Positions 44,534 to 54,444 are shown, numbered from the stretch's first letter. The stretch: DNA of 64,000 nt from R-RK-3 sp963842775 (GCA_963842775.1 CAWJHQ010000006.1:124001-188000), one strand, 5' to 3'. Numbers and translations are program-made. Notes: generated from the sequence alone by a model not told the origin.

Positions 44534-44746
44534 TCAGCCCAGATCCTTCAGATTCTCCGCGGACATCTTGCCGCTTTTGCGGTCGGCGATGAGCTCGAAA
44601 CCCACCTTCTGCCCTTCGCGCAGCTCGCCCAGGCCGGAACGTTCCACGGCGCTGATATGGACGAAGGCATCTTTCCCGCCATCGTCAGGCGCAATGAAAC
44701 CGAAACCCTTTTGGCTATTGAACCACTTCACGGTTCCCTCAGTCAT
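44534..44746 (-). CDS. cspA: Cold-shock protein, CspA family
   Basis: This 70-residue single cold-shock domain has both RNA-binding motifs: GTVKWFNSQKGFGFIAPDDG (RNP1 region) and DAFVHISAVE (RNP2). It binds single-stranded RNA or DNA as a chaperone. The ATG at 44746 gives the canonical MTEGTVKWFN start; the frame is open upstream to 44821, but that part is most likely the untranslated leader. Confidence 0.95.
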   Translation of the reverse strand: MTEGTVKWFNSQKGFGFIAPDDGGKDAFVHISAVERSGLGELREGQKVGFELIADRKSGKMSAENLKDLG

Positions 44747-45158
44747 GGGAAACCCTTTCATTTCTTGTAGATTAGCGCGCCGGCGCAACCGCCAGCCGTC
44801 GAAATCGCATTTTTCAGGCAAGAAGATCGTTAGTTTTGCGCAAAATTTTTTCGGCGCAAATCCAAGTCATCCGGCTATCTATCGACGGGGCTGAACATGA
44901 TGACGAAATGCCGGAAAAACAAGTCGTATTTATGAGGTCCATCCGGTGCGGGATATTCCATCTTGGAAATACACCGGCGACTGATGGATTTCGCCGGGGC
45001 GGATTCGGACCGCCGATGACCGCGTGCAGCTATAGGCAGTGCCCTGAGTAACCATCCCCGACATTCACGGCGCATTAAGCGAAAACCCCTATAAATAGCC
45101 TGGGCAACTAGGGCTGGCTGCGCGTGAGCGCGGCCTCGAAATCTTCTGGGGAAGAGAC
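44747..45158. other. 412-bp region between the cspA-like and SPFH genes
   Basis: It should contain the cold-shock leader and promoter (left half) and the promoter of the rightward SPFH gene. TATAAAT near 45090 could be a -10 box, with no convincing -35. No gene is supported. Confidence 0.4.
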
Positions 45159-47000
45159 ATGCTTGGCTTGATCATCGGCGCAATCGCCGGCGTATTCATC
45201 ATCGCTATCCTGCCGTCCCTGCTTCCTGACCGCTACAAGGCCGTGGTGCCGATCTCGATGATCTGGCTGCTCGGCGCGCTGGTCATCCTGTTCGCGCTGG
45301 CCTCCACATCCTTCGTCTATGTGCCGGACGGCTATTCGGCGCATCTGTTCCGCGTCTATATGGGCCGCTCGCTGCCGCCCGGCAAAATCGTCGCCGCCAG
45401 CGGCGAGAACGGCCCGCAGGCGCGTATTCTCGCACCGGGCCTGCATATCGAGCCGCTCATCAACGTGCTTTACGACGTGGACACGTCGCGCCCCGAACTC
45501 GAAGTGCCGCAGGGCAAGGTCGGCATCCTCACCGCGCGCGACGGCGCCGTCCTGCGCTTCGGCCAGACCTTCGCCGATCCCTTCGTGCCCGAACTCGGCA
45601 ATAAGATGCTCGAAGCGGAGGTGTTCCTGACCAATGGCGGCCAGCGCGGCCAGCAATTGAGCATACTGACGCCGGGCCGTTACCGGCTGAACAACTATCT
45701 CTGGGAAGTCGAACTGATCGACGCGGTCGAAGTGTCGGCCGGCCTTGTCGGCGTGGTGAAGTCGAATGTCCACGCCGCCGTCGATTTCGGCACGCTGAAG
45801 GCGGACAAGCCCGAAAATTGCGCCACGACGGGCGGCGGCGACAGCGCCCGCGGCGAACAGCATATCGATGCGCCGATCGTGCCCGTGGGCTGCATCGGCA
45901 TCTGGGCAAAGCCGCTGCAGCCGGGCAAATATTACCTCAACCAGAATGCCTTCACCATCATCGAAGTCGATACGCGCGCCCAGGTGTGGACCTATGGCGG
46001 CGGCTATACGCGCGCGCAGATCTCTCTCACGGTCGACGCCAAGGGCGAGATCGTGCAGAAGCGCACCGAGACCGTGGTCCCCGTCGATAAGGATTTTGCC
46101 GACGGCGCCGTATTCCTGAAGATGGAAGGGTGGGATGTCCCTCTGGAATTGCGCGTCATCGCCCAGGTCGGTCCCCAGGACGCCGCTTGCGTCGTCGCCG
46201 GCATCGGAACGCTGAAGCAGATCGAGGACCGGGTGCTGACGCCCTCCATCCGCGCCATTACCCGCGACGTGGCGGGCGGCACTTACGAGGTCACCGAACC
46301 CAAAATGGACGAAAACGGCAGGCCCGTGCTCGACGCCGAAGGCAAGCCGACCATCATGACGGTCAATCGCCCGACCCGCGTTCTCGACCTCATCAATCAG
46401 CGCCCGCTCATCGAGAGCGAGATCGAGCGCCGCATCCGGCCCGAGGGCCGCAAATCCTGCGTCACCATCCGCGAGGTGCGGCTCGGCGAGCCGGCCATCC
46501 CGCCGGAACTCCTGGTCGCGGTGCGGCGCGAACAGCTCGCCACGCAGCTTGCCAAGGCGTTCATCCAGGAGCAGGCCGCGCAGCAGCAGCGTGTAACCTC
46601 CGAAAAGGCGAAGGCGACGGCCGATCAGCAGGCCGAACTCGTCAAATCCGAGATCGAAGTGCAGCGCTCGGTGCAGTTGGCGCAGGCGGCGCGCAATGCC
46701 GGCCAGGGCGACCGCGACAAGCTTTCGGCCATCGCCGAAGGGCAGAAGAAGCAGATGGAGGTTCTCGGCCTCGACGCCACGGTGAAGCTGCGGCAGTTCG
46801 AGCTGGTGCTGCAATTCGCCCAGCAGCACCCCGAAGTGGTCGCGGCGATGTTCAACAACGCGCATAAATTCGTGCCGCAGATCACCGTCGGGCAAGGCAG
46901 CGAAGGGGTCGGCGGGCTGCTTACGGCGCTGATGGGCGAAATGATGACCCGCCCCGGCGCGGCAGGCCAGCCAGGCGCGGTGCCTACGCCGGCGAGGTAA
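45159..47000 (+). CDS. SPFH/Band-7-domain membrane protein, flotillin-like
   Basis: This 613-residue protein has two N-terminal hydrophobic segments (residues 1-20 and 32-50) and an SPFH/Band-7 region (SFVYVPDGYSAHLFR to about 430). A long coiled-coil rich in Ala/Gln/Glu follows (VRREQLATQLAKAFIQEQAAQQQRVTSEKAKA), then a Gly/Pro-rich tail. SPFH proteins oligomerise on membranes and organise microdomains or proteases. It is larger than typical flotillins. GGGGAAGA precedes the ATG. No partner gene such as nfeD lies beside it. Confidence 0.87.
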   Translation: MLGLIIGAIAGVFIIAILPSLLPDRYKAVVPISMIWLLGALVILFALASTSFVYVPDGYSAHLFRVYMGRSLPPGKIVAASGENGPQARILAPGLHIEPLINVLYDVDTSRPELEVPQGKVGILTARDGAVLRFGQTFADPFVPELGNKMLEAEVFLTNGGQRGQQLSILTPGRYRLNNYLWEVELIDAVEVSAGLVGVVKSNVHAAVDFGTLKADKPENCATTGGGDSARGEQHIDAPIVPVGCIGIWAKPLQPGKYYLNQNAFTIIEVDTRAQVWTYGGGYTRAQISLTVDAKGEIVQKRTETVVPVDKDFADGAVFLKMEGWDVPLELRVIAQVGPQDAACVVAGIGTLKQIEDRVLTPSIRAITRDVAGGTYEVTEPKMDENGRPVLDAEGKPTIMTVNRPTRVLDLINQRPLIESEIERRIRPEGRKSCVTIREVRLGEPAIPPELLVAVRREQLATQLAKAFIQEQAAQQQRVTSEKAKATADQQAELVKSEIEVQRSVQLAQAARNAGQGDRDKLSAIAEGQKKQMEVLGLDATVKLRQFELVLQFAQQHPEVVAAMFNNAHKFVPQITVGQGSEGVGGLLTALMGEMMTRPGAAGQPGAVPTPAR

Positions 47001-47059
47001 TGGGCGAAGCGGACTTTAGGACGCCGCCGGGCGGTTCAAGCGGGCGCGGAGGAAATCCC

Positions 47060-48041
47060 TCAGCCGCGCTTCGCCTTCGCCGTGAAGACCAGCTTCACAG
47101 GCAGGCTGCGGGCGCGGGCTTTGAGGTCTTGCAGGGGGCCGGCGCCAGTGCCGATGCGCACCCAGTCCTTTTCCGTGGTGACGAGGGTTGCGCCCAAATC
47201 GTCGGCCTTCGTCATCAGCGACCGCGCCTCCGCTTCGGTGAAGGCGTGATGGTCGGGGAAGGCATCCGCCGCCACAAGCTGCGCGCCGCATTCGCGCAAG
47301 GTGGCGAAGAATTTGCCGGGCCTGCCGATGCCGGAAAATGCCGCGACGCGCTGCCCGCGCAGCCATTCGGCGTCCTCCGACGGGCCAAGACGCGCTTTGA
47401 GCACCGGCAGGCTGCCATCGAGGCTGGCCTCGACCTCACCGCCGCCCTCGCCGATCAGCACCGCCAGCGCGGCACGGCCAAGCTGCGCGGCGAGCGGCGC
47501 CCGCAGCGGCCCGGCCGGAAAGACCCGGCCATTGCCGAAGCCCGCTCCGGCATCGATTGCGATGATCGCCACATCCTTTTCGAGCGAAGGGTTCTGAAAA
47601 CCGTCATCCATGATGATCACGCCGGCGCCGAGCGCCTCGATGGCTTTCGCTCCATCGGGACGGACCCGCGCCAGCACGGTGGGCGCGGCGCGTGCGAGCA
47701 GAAGCGCCTCGTCCCCCACTTCCGCGGCGCTGTCGCGCGCCGGGCTCGACCTTATGCGGCCCGGCGAGAGAGCCGCCATAGCCCCGCGTCAGGAAGGCGG
47801 GCTCGTGGCCTAGACCCCGCATGATTTCGGCCAGCGCCAGAGCGAGCGGCGTTTTCCCCGCCCCTCCCACGGTGAAATTGCCGACGCAAATCACCGGCAG
47901 ACGCGAACGGTAGGGCTTGGCGAGCGCAAATCGGCCTCGCGCCGCCGCGCCGTAAAGCCAGCCGGCGGGTGCGAGCAGAGCCGCTTTCAGCCGGTCGGCA
48001 GGCGAGGAGCCATGCCACCAGCTGGGCGGCTCAAGGCGCAT
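47060..48041 (-). CDS. lpxK: Tetraacyldisaccharide 4'-kinase (lipid A synthesis), frameshifted
   Basis: LpxK adds the 4'-phosphate to the lipid A precursor at the inner membrane. The N-terminus RLEPPSWWHGSS and the P-loop GNFTVGGAGKTPLALALAE are characteristic, and IIMDDGFQNPSLEKDVAIIAID and AFSGIGRPGKFFATL follow. An extra base near 47743 splits it; without it the protein has about 326 residues. The ATG at 48041 overlaps the end of the waaA fusion gene, so the two are coupled. The gene order matches other Rhizobiales. Confidence 0.92.
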
Positions 48042-50070
48042 AGACAATGCCGCCGCCGGGAAGCGACGGCGATTTCTTCGGCGGCAGGAACGGCTCGATG
48101 GCTTCCAGCGTCCGCCCGAGCGCGCCGCCGAACTCGGCCACTGCCGCCTCGGCCTGGCGGCGCATCAGGTTGAGGCTGGGGCGGTCATCGAACAGCGCCC
48201 GCGCCGTATGGATCAAATCCTCTTGCGAGGTGACGAAGCGGCAGCCGCCCTGTTCGGCCAGCGCCTGATAGACTTCCGGGAAATTGTGCCAATGCGGCCC
48301 CGTGATCACGCCAGCGCCGATCTTCACCGCCTCGATCGGGTTCTGTCCGCCATGCGGCACGAGCGAGCCGCCGATGAAGGCGAAAGGCGCGACCGCATAG
48401 AACAGCCCCAATTCGCCCACCGTATCACCGACATAGATGCCGGTTTCCGGGCTTGGCACCGCGCCTTGCGAGCGCCTGATGGCATCAACGCCGCGCGCCC
48501 GCAGCGCCGCCGCTATATCCGCGCCGCGCTCGGGATGGCGGGGCACGATGATGGTGAGCAGCCCCGGATAGGTGGCACAGAGCGCCTTATGCGCTTCCGC
48601 GACGATCTCGTCCTCGCCGGGATGGGTGCTGGCCGCCAGAAACACGGGGCGCTCGCCGATGGCGCGCTTCAGCCTCGCCAATTCAGCCGGATCAATGGGC
48701 GGCGGCGGCGAGTCGAATTTGATATTGCCGGCGGAAATCACCTTGCGCGCGCCCAAAGCCAGCAGCCGCTTGGCCAGAATGTCGCTCTGCGCCAGCACCA
48801 CCGCAAACCGCGAAAACAGCGGACGGCTGAGGCCGGGCATCTTCACCCAGCGCTTGAAGGAGCGATCCGACATGCGCGCGTTCAGCAGCATGAGCGGAAT
48901 GCGGCGGCGATCCGCGTCCATGATGAGGTTCGGCCAGATCTCCAATTCGGTGAACAGCGCCATGTCGGGCCGCCAATGATCGAGAAAGCGGCGCACGAAG
49001 GCGGGCGAGTCGAGCGGCACGAATTGGTGGATGGCGCCTTTCGGCAGCCGCGCCGCCGCGATGCGCGCCGAGGTCACGGTGACGGTCGTGAGCAGGATGC
49101 CGAGGCCGGGGCGTTCGCGGCGCAGCGCTTCGATGAGCGGCAGGACGACATTCGTCTCGCCGACGCTGGCGGCGTGGAACCAGAGCAGCGTCTTGGGCGG
49201 ACGCTGGATGGAGGCGATGCCCATGCGCTCATTGAGCCGCTCCGGCACTTCCTTGCCCTGCTGGCTGCGCCGGTAGAGCAGAAGACCGGCGACCGGATGC
49301 AGCGCGTGGCTGATGGCCCGATAGATCCGCAACGGGAAACCCGGCGCCACGCTGCCGCCGGCACTGACCGGGGTCGCGGCGGCGACATCCGCCCCCGCGA
49401 GCGCATAGGCACGCCGGGTGGCCGCGTTGAGGCCGTCCTCGACGGCGCGCTGGGCCGCCGCCAGGTCGTCGGCGCTTGCGTCCGGGGCGACGAAGATCGG
49501 CGCGCCGCTGACCACGCCGATGCTGGAGAATGGCAGGTTCACGGTGAACCGGCTCCAGCTATTGAGCGTCCGGAAGCGGCTCGTCGCCACGGCGATCGGG
49601 ATGATCGGCCGCCCGGACATCCGCGCCAGCATCACGATGCCCTCGCCTGCCTGGCGGGCCGGGCCGGGCGGAATATCGGCCGTCATGGCGACGGTCTTGC
49701 CTTCCTCCAGCGTCTTCAGGGCGGCTCGCAAGGCGTGCGCGCCGCCGCGATCCTTCCGGCGCTTGCCGGCGCCCGCGCCGCGAATCAGATCGAAGCCGAA
49801 GCGTCTCAGCGCCCGGCCGACGATCTCGGCATCGCCATGCCGCGCCACCATGCATCGGACATCGAGTTCCCTGGGGCAGACGGCCGGAATCATGAGGAAT
49901 TGGCCGTGCCACATCGCCGCGATGAACGGGCTTGCCGCCTGCAACTGCCCGCTTTGATCGGCGGGCTCACGGATGATTCGGGAGGTTCGGCGGGTCAGCT
50001 TGATGAAGCTGGCCGCGGCTGTTCCCGCTGCCGATAGAAAAGCTTCCGAGCGCAAAATGCGCTTTAGCAT
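48031..50070 (-). CDS. waaA: Fusion of a DUF374/LPLAT acyltransferase-like domain with Kdo transferase
   Basis: This uninterrupted 679-residue protein has two parts. Residues 1-220 are a DUF374, lysophospholipid-acyltransferase-like domain (IAAMWHGQFLMIPAV with the HxxxxP/D-type His, and GKTVAMTADIPPGPARQAGEGIVMLAR). Residues about 245-679 are WaaA/KdtA, which attaches Kdo to lipid A: LWFHAASVGETNVVLPLIEAL, TELEIWPNLI, GSLVPHGGQNPIEAVKIGAGVITGPHWHNF. In related genomes these are two adjacent genes in this order. The fusion lacks any frameshift, so it appears genuine unless a stop and start were lost by in-frame error near residues 220-245. Confidence 0.9.
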   Translation of the reverse strand: MLKRILRSEAFLSAAGTAAASFIKLTRRTSRIIREPADQSGQLQAASPFIAAMWHGQFLMIPAVCPRELDVRCMVARHGDAEIVGRALRRFGFDLIRGAGAGKRRKDRGGAHALRAALKTLEEGKTVAMTADIPPGPARQAGEGIVMLARMSGRPIIPIAVATSRFRTLNSWSRFTVNLPFSSIGVVSGAPIFVAPDASADDLAAAQRAVEDGLNAATRRAYALAGADVAAATPVSAGGSVAPGFPLRIYRAISHALHPVAGLLLYRRSQQGKEVPERLNERMGIASIQRPPKTLLWFHAASVGETNVVLPLIEALRRERPGLGILLTTVTVTSARIAAARLPKGAIHQFVPLDSPAFVRRFLDHWRPDMALFTELEIWPNLIMDADRRRIPLMLLNARMSDRSFKRWVKMPGLSRPLFSRFAVVLAQSDILAKRLLALGARKVISAGNIKFDSPPPPIDPAELARLKRAIGERPVFLAASTHPGEDEIVAEAHKALCATYPGLLTIIVPRHPERGADIAAALRARGVDAIRRSQGAVPSPETGIYVGDTVGELGLFYAVAPFAFIGGSLVPHGGQNPIEAVKIGAGVITGPHWHNFPEVYQALAEQGGCRFVTSQEDLIHTARALFDDRPSLNLMRRQAEAAVAEFGGALGRTLEAIEPFLPPKKSPSLPGGGIVYAP

Positions 50071-50130
50071 AAGGCTGCCCCTCGATAGCGGAACGCCGCT
50101 CCGCCCGTCATGTGGTCACATATGGGTGGC

Positions 50131-50376
50131 TTAGCGCTTTTCCTCATTCGGGTCGAGCAAACGATGCATATGCACGATGAAATAGCGCATCTGCGCATTG
50201 TCGACGGTGCGCTGCGCGGCACTTTTCCAGGCGTCATAGGCCTGTTTATAATTCGGAAAAATGCCGACGATGTGGAGATCGTCGGTGTTTTTGAACTCGG
50301 TGCCGTCGAGGTTCTTGAGTTCGCCGCCGAATACGAGATGCAGAAGCTGTTTGGGTGGAGTTGCCGTTTCGGTCAT
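50131..50376 (-). CDS. DUF4170-family protein
   Basis: This small soluble protein of 81 residues has the family signature LLHLVFGGELKNLDGTEF, DLHIVGIFPNYKQAYDAWKSAAQRTVDNAQMRYFIVHMHRLLDP. The function is unknown. It is regularly encoded between cysQ and the DUF374/waaA genes in Rhizobiales, as here, 24 bp after cysQ. Confidence 0.9.
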   Translation of the reverse strand: MTETATPPKQLLHLVFGGELKNLDGTEFKNTDDLHIVGIFPNYKQAYDAWKSAAQRTVDNAQMRYFIVHMHRLLDPNEEKR

Positions 50377-50400
50377 TGGGCCAGGTCCGTCGAATATCGC

Positions 50401-51213
50401 CTAGATCTCTTTCGCCGCCACGGGTTTCGTGCGCGCCACAAGCAGGCCATGCAGCTTGGGAGCGGCGGCGACCAGACCATTCATGCGCGGGCTTGGTTTG
50501 TTATAGGTTAATGCCGCGCCGGTTGCGTCGGTTATCCGGCCTCCGGCCTCCTCGACCAGCAGCGCGGCGGCGGCGATATCCCATTCGCTCTTGCCCGTCA
50601 GCGACAAGGTGGCGTCGGCCCGCCCGGCCGCGATCAGCGCCAGCCGGTAGGCGATGGAGTTGATCCAGGTGCTTTCCGTGTGCGGCCAGGGCGCGGTCCA
50701 GACCTTGTGCTTGAAGAAGCCCTTCGTCGCGATCATGCGGCAGCCGGCGATCTCTTCCGGCCGGGTCACGGCGATGGAGACGCCGTTGAGGCAGGCGCCA
50801 CCGCCGCGCCTTGCGGTGAACATCTCATCCGTGGCGGGGTTGAAGACGGCGGCAAGCACGGGCTCGCCATGTTCGACAAGCGCCGCCGCGATCGTCCATT
50901 CCGGCGTTCCGGCCAGAAAGGCGCGCGTGCCGTCGATGGGATCGACGATCCAGACGCGCGCCGCGTCGAGGCGGGCGGGATTGTCGACGCTCTCCTCGGA
51001 AAGCCAGCCATAATCCGGCCGCTCGCCCATCAGGCGTTCGCGCAGCATTTCGTCGACGGCGAGATCGGCGTCGCTGACCGGCGTATTGTCCGCCTTGCTG
51101 CGCCCGACGGTTCCGTTGCGGAAGAAGCTGAGCGCCAGGGCTCCGGCGGCGCGCACCGATCCCGTCAGCAAGGCCTCGTCGTCAGCCAAGCCGTCATACC
51201 TGCTGTTTGTCAT
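50401..51213 (-). CDS. cysQ: 3'(2'),5'-bisphosphate nucleotidase / inositol monophosphatase family
   Basis: This Mg-dependent phosphatase has 270 residues. Metal-binding motifs are the SEES near residue 72, WIVDPIDGTRAFLAGTPEWT near 90, and SEWDIAAAALLVEEAGG near 215, which together define the family. CysQ members recycle PAP from sulfate assimilation; inositol monophosphatase activity is the alternative. The ATG at 51213 was chosen because the frame upstream lacks a family-like sequence. It lies in the envelope cluster before the DUF4170 gene. Confidence 0.9.
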   Translation of the reverse strand: MTNSRYDGLADDEALLTGSVRAAGALALSFFRNGTVGRSKADNTPVSDADLAVDEMLRERLMGERPDYGWLSEESVDNPARLDAARVWIVDPIDGTRAFLAGTPEWTIAAALVEHGEPVLAAVFNPATDEMFTARRGGGACLNGVSIAVTRPEEIAGCRMIATKGFFKHKVWTAPWPHTESTWINSIAYRLALIAAGRADATLSLTGKSEWDIAAAALLVEEAGGRITDATGAALTYNKPSPRMNGLVAAAPKLHGLLVARTKPVAAKEI

Positions 51214-51235
51214 GCGTTGATGTCTGCCTTTTCTC

Positions 51236-52147
51236 TCAAAAGGCCATATCGGCCAGAAGCGCGACGAAAACAAGGGCGCCGAAATCGCGGTTGGAGCGGA
51301 AGCGCTGCAGGCAATTGCCCGCATCGTCGATGTCGAGAGTGGTTATCTGCCAGACGAGATGAATGCCGGCCAGCGAAAGTCCGAGGAAGAACGGCCAGCC
51401 CGCGCCCGCGCCATGACCGGCAAGGCCAAGCAGCAGAAGAGTGAGCGCGTAGAAAAGCGTCAGCCAGCGCTGCGTAGCCGGCCCGAATTTCAGCGCGGTC
51501 GATTTCAGCCCCAGGAGGGCGTCGTCCTCCTTGTCCTGATGCGCGTAGATGGTGTCGTAGCCGATGGTCCAGGCGATCGCGGCGAGATAGAGCCAGATCG
51601 CGGGCGCATCGAGCCGTCCGAAGACCTGCGCCCAGCCCATCAGCGCGCCCCAGGAGAAGGCAAGGCCGAGGACGATCTGCGGCCAGTAGGTGATGCGCTT
51701 CATGAACGGGTAGAGCGCCACGATGCCCAGCGAGGCGATGCCCAGCCCGATGGCGAAAACGTTGAATTGCAGCAGCACGGCAAGGCCGATGAAGGACAGC
51801 GCCACCATGAAGATCGCGGCCGCGCGCGCGCTCACCTGACCGGACGGAATGGGCCGCGTGCGGGTGCGGGCGACGCGGGCGTCATACTCCCGGTCGGCGA
51901 TGTCGTTATAGGTGCAGCCCGCGCCCCGCATCACGGTCGCGCCGATGGCGAACAGCAGCAGGAGCCATAAATCCGGCCATCGCCTTCCTTCGGCGATCCA
52001 GGCCAGCGCGGCGGACCACCAGCACGGCCAGAGCAGGAGCCAGGTGCCGATGGGCCGGTCGGCGCGCATCAGACGGAGATAGCCTCGCGCGAAAGCGGGC
52101 GCGTGGCGGTCCACCCAATTGCCGGGCGGGGCATCGCTGGCCTGCAC
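51236..52147 (-). CDS. ubiA: 4-hydroxybenzoate octaprenyltransferase (ubiquinone synthesis)
   Basis: UbiA attaches the prenyl tail to 4-hydroxybenzoate in the membrane. The two Asp-rich motifs are NDIADREYDARVARTRTRP near residue 82 and YDTIYAHQDKEDD near 205, with eight or nine hydrophobic helices around them. The GTG at 52147 gives 303 residues. An ATG at 52178 in another frame (MTMQHRHASK) may be the real start if a base near 52140 is wrong. It diverges from rsmE, the usual arrangement in this order. Confidence 0.93.
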   Translation of the reverse strand: MQASDAPPGNWVDRHAPAFARGYLRLMRADRPIGTWLLLWPCWWSAALAWIAEGRRWPDLWLLLLFAIGATVMRGAGCTYNDIADREYDARVARTRTRPIPSGQVSARAAAIFMVALSFIGLAVLLQFNVFAIGLGIASLGIVALYPFMKRITYWPQIVLGLAFSWGALMGWAQVFGRLDAPAIWLYLAAIAWTIGYDTIYAHQDKEDDALLGLKSTALKFGPATQRWLTLFYALTLLLLGLAGHGAGAGWPFFLGLSLAGIHLVWQITTLDIDDAGNCLQRFRSNRDFGALVFVALLADMAF

Positions 52148-52263
52148 ATTTGCTGGCGTGGCGGTGTTGCATGGTCATGGCTAAGGCTCGCTAGCTAGGA
52201 TGGCGGCAGTCTACCCATAAGAGGGCTTGTGAGAAACCCGCCCGAAGGCTTATGTGCGGGCCC

Positions 52264-53059
52264 ATGAAGAAGAAAGCAAATCCGGGCGAAGGCGGCGGCG
52301 CGCTCCGTTCGTTGCCCAGGCTCTATGTCGACAGGGCGCTGCGCGCCGGGGCGACGGCGGAATGCACGTCCTCGCAGGCCAATTATCTCGGCAATGTCCT
52401 CCGCCTTGGCGTGGCGGACACGCTGCTCGTCTTCAACGGGCGGGACGGCGAATGGCTGGCCGAGATCACCTCCGCGAAGCGCAGCGCCTGCGTCCTGACG
52501 GCGCGCGAGCAGGTCAGGCCGCAATCCGACGGACCCGACATCCACTATCTCTTCGCGCCGCTGAAAAAGGCCCGGCTCGATTACATGGTGCAGAAGGCGA
52601 CCGAAATGGGCGTCGCGGCGCTGCGCCCGGTGATGACGCGGCGCACCAATGCCGAGCGGGTCAATGTCGAGCGGATGCGCGCCAATGCCGTCGAGGCGGC
52701 GGAGCAATGCGGCATTCTGCGCTTGCCGGAGGTCTTCGAGCCGGAAAAGCTGGGCGAGGCGCTGCGCGGCTGGGACGGGCGCCCGCGCGCTGATCTTCGC
52801 CGATGAAGCCGCGCCGATCGCCTCGCCGCTTGAAGCGCTCGCAGCGGTGCCGCGCGGGCCGCTGGCCCTGCTGATCGGGCCGGAGGGCGGGTTCGACCCG
52901 GCCGAGCGGGAGACGCTGCTGCGCCTGCCGTTCGTGCACGCCGTCTCGCTCGGCCCTCGCGTCATGCGCGCCGACACGGCGGCGGTGGCAGCGCTCGCGC
53001 TCATGAACGCGGTGCTGGGGGATTGGCGGCTGACGCCTCGCGGAAACGCGTCCCGATAG
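52264..53059 (+). CDS. rsmE: 16S rRNA m3U1498 methyltransferase, frameshifted
   Basis: RsmE methylates U1498 of 16S rRNA with SAM. The N-terminal PUA-like part (LPRLYVDRAL, HYLFAPLKKARLDYMVQKATEMGV) and the knotted SPOUT domain (LLIGPEGGFDPAERETLLRL, VSLGPRVMRADTAAVAALALMNAVLGDW) are both present. An extra C near 52785 separates them. The ATG at 52264 is preferred over one 12 bp upstream by the family start. It converges on the P1-peptidase gene, and the ends appear to overlap. Confidence 0.92.
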
Positions 53060-54072
53060 GCGGGCACATCCGACACGCCCGGAATGCCGCCGGCCTCGTA
53101 GACGCCGCGCGCCACCGCACGGGCCAGCACGCTCGCGGCCATCGCGCCGAGTTCCGTCAGGTCGAATACCGGGTTCGCGAGCTTGCGCTCGCCCACCGAC
53201 AGGGCGAAGACGATATCGCCGTCGAACGGCGTATGCACCGGCACGATCGATCGCGCCAAGCCGGTCTGCGCCATGATCGCCAGGCGCTTCAGCTCCGATT
53301 TGGTCAGCGCCGCGTCGGTGGCGATGACGCCGAGGGTGGTGTTGGTAAGCGGACCGCCCTTCAGAATGACGCCTTGCGCGGGATCTGCCCCGGCCGGAGG
53401 CCAGCCGAGCCCGCCGAACTCGCCGCCCACCTCCAGCGGCGCCGCCCAGAAATGCGGCGTGTCCCCGATCGTCACGGTGCCGGCCGCATTCACCGCCGCG
53501 AGCGCGCCCACGACAATGCCGTCCGCCCGGACCAGCGAAGCGCTGCCGAGGCCGCCCATCATGCGGCTGCCCGGCCGTTTCCAGGCGACGGTCGCGCCGA
53601 ATCCGGCTCCGGCCGTGCCGAGCGCGAAATCGGCGGCGGCGCGCTGCGCGGCCTCGTACGCCATGTCGCGATAGGGCGAATGCAGGCCCCAATTCTTGTC
53701 GCCGCCATTGAGCAGGTCGAACAGGATCGCCTGCGGCACGATCGGCACGCGGGCCGGGCCGACCGCGAAACCGACGCCCTTCTCGCGCAGGAAACTCTGC
53801 ACGCCGGTCGCGGCATCGAGCCCGAAGGCCGAGCCGCCGGACAGCACCAGCGCATGCAGTTCATTGACGAGGCCGGCATCGGCGAGGGTCTCGGTTTCGC
53901 GCGTGCCGGGACCGCCGCCGCGCAGATCGGCCGATGCGCGGGCCGGTGCATCGGGCAGGATGACCGTTACGCCGGAGCGCAGCCTGCCGTCGTCGGCGTG
54001 GCCGACGCGAAGGCCGGGAACGTCGGTGATCAGATTTCGCGGGCCAGGGCGCATTCCCATCCTCATTGACAT
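53001..54072 (-). CDS. P1-family peptidase (DmpA-like aminopeptidase/esterase), 3' end uncertain
   Basis: This Ntn-type, self-processing peptidase of the P1/DmpA family has NLITDVPGLRVGHADDG at the start and ALVLSGGSAFGLDAATGV near residue 75. The cleavage and nucleophile region is TNTTLGVIATDAALTKSELKRLA, around residue 250. The family normally ends soon after VPAYRDAF, but here the frame stays open through rsmE on the other strand. A one-base correction near 53040 would give a stop at 53001-53003, which I use as the end. The first ATG after GGAAAA (54072) is used as the start; 54054-54066 are alternatives. Confidence 0.83.
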
Positions 54073-54161
54073 ATTTTCCAGTAAAGAAGAGGAAACTCGC
54101 ATCGATCTTATACTGGATCCCAGACATTAAACTCATGCCGTGAAATCGGCACGAGCCTTCA

Positions 54162-54267
54162 CCTCTCCCATGGGGAGAGGTCGGCGCGGAAAGCGCCGGG
54201 TGAGGGGTTTACGCCGATATATCAGCTACTTACCCCCTCACCCCGACCCTCTCCCGATGGGAGAGGG
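54162..54267. repeat. GC-rich palindromic repeat, class A copy 3 (two hairpins)
   Basis: CCTCTCCC/GGGAGAGG (54162-54180) and CCCTCTCCC/GGGAGAGGG (54247-54267) flank an inner GGGTGAGGGG ... CCCCCTCACCCC pair. It is closely similar to the copy at 11085-11127. A half copy of the class B repeat (TACTGGATCC, around 54112) lies just to the left. Confidence 0.75.
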
Positions 54268-54387
54268 AGCGACCCTTCCAAGCAAACACGAAATCACAAG
54301 TGAAGACCGCCGCGACAGTGGGCGTGATTTCGTGAAATCGGCTTTGTTTCGGCGTGTCACGAAAGCTCGCCTGTATCTTTTCCATCC

Positions 54388-54421
54388 CGAAAACAAAGAA
54401 GCCCGCCAGCGGGCGGGCTTC
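54388..54421 (-). terminator. Rho-independent terminator of the third Liv operon
   Basis: Read on the minus strand, GAAGCCCGC (54421-54413) pairs with GCGGGCTTC (54406-54398), and TTTGTTTTC follows. It ends transcription after the binding-protein gene 24 bp upstream. Confidence 0.8.
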
Positions 54422-54444
54422 TCGTAATCGCTAACGGCGCAGGA

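Noticed and set aside
52195..53000. Open frame continuing the P1-peptidase across the whole of rsmE on the opposite strand
   Set aside because: The sequence after VPAYRDAF is low-complexity Ser/Arg/Ala, as expected for antisense of a GC-rich gene, and a one-base correction gives a stop at 53001.
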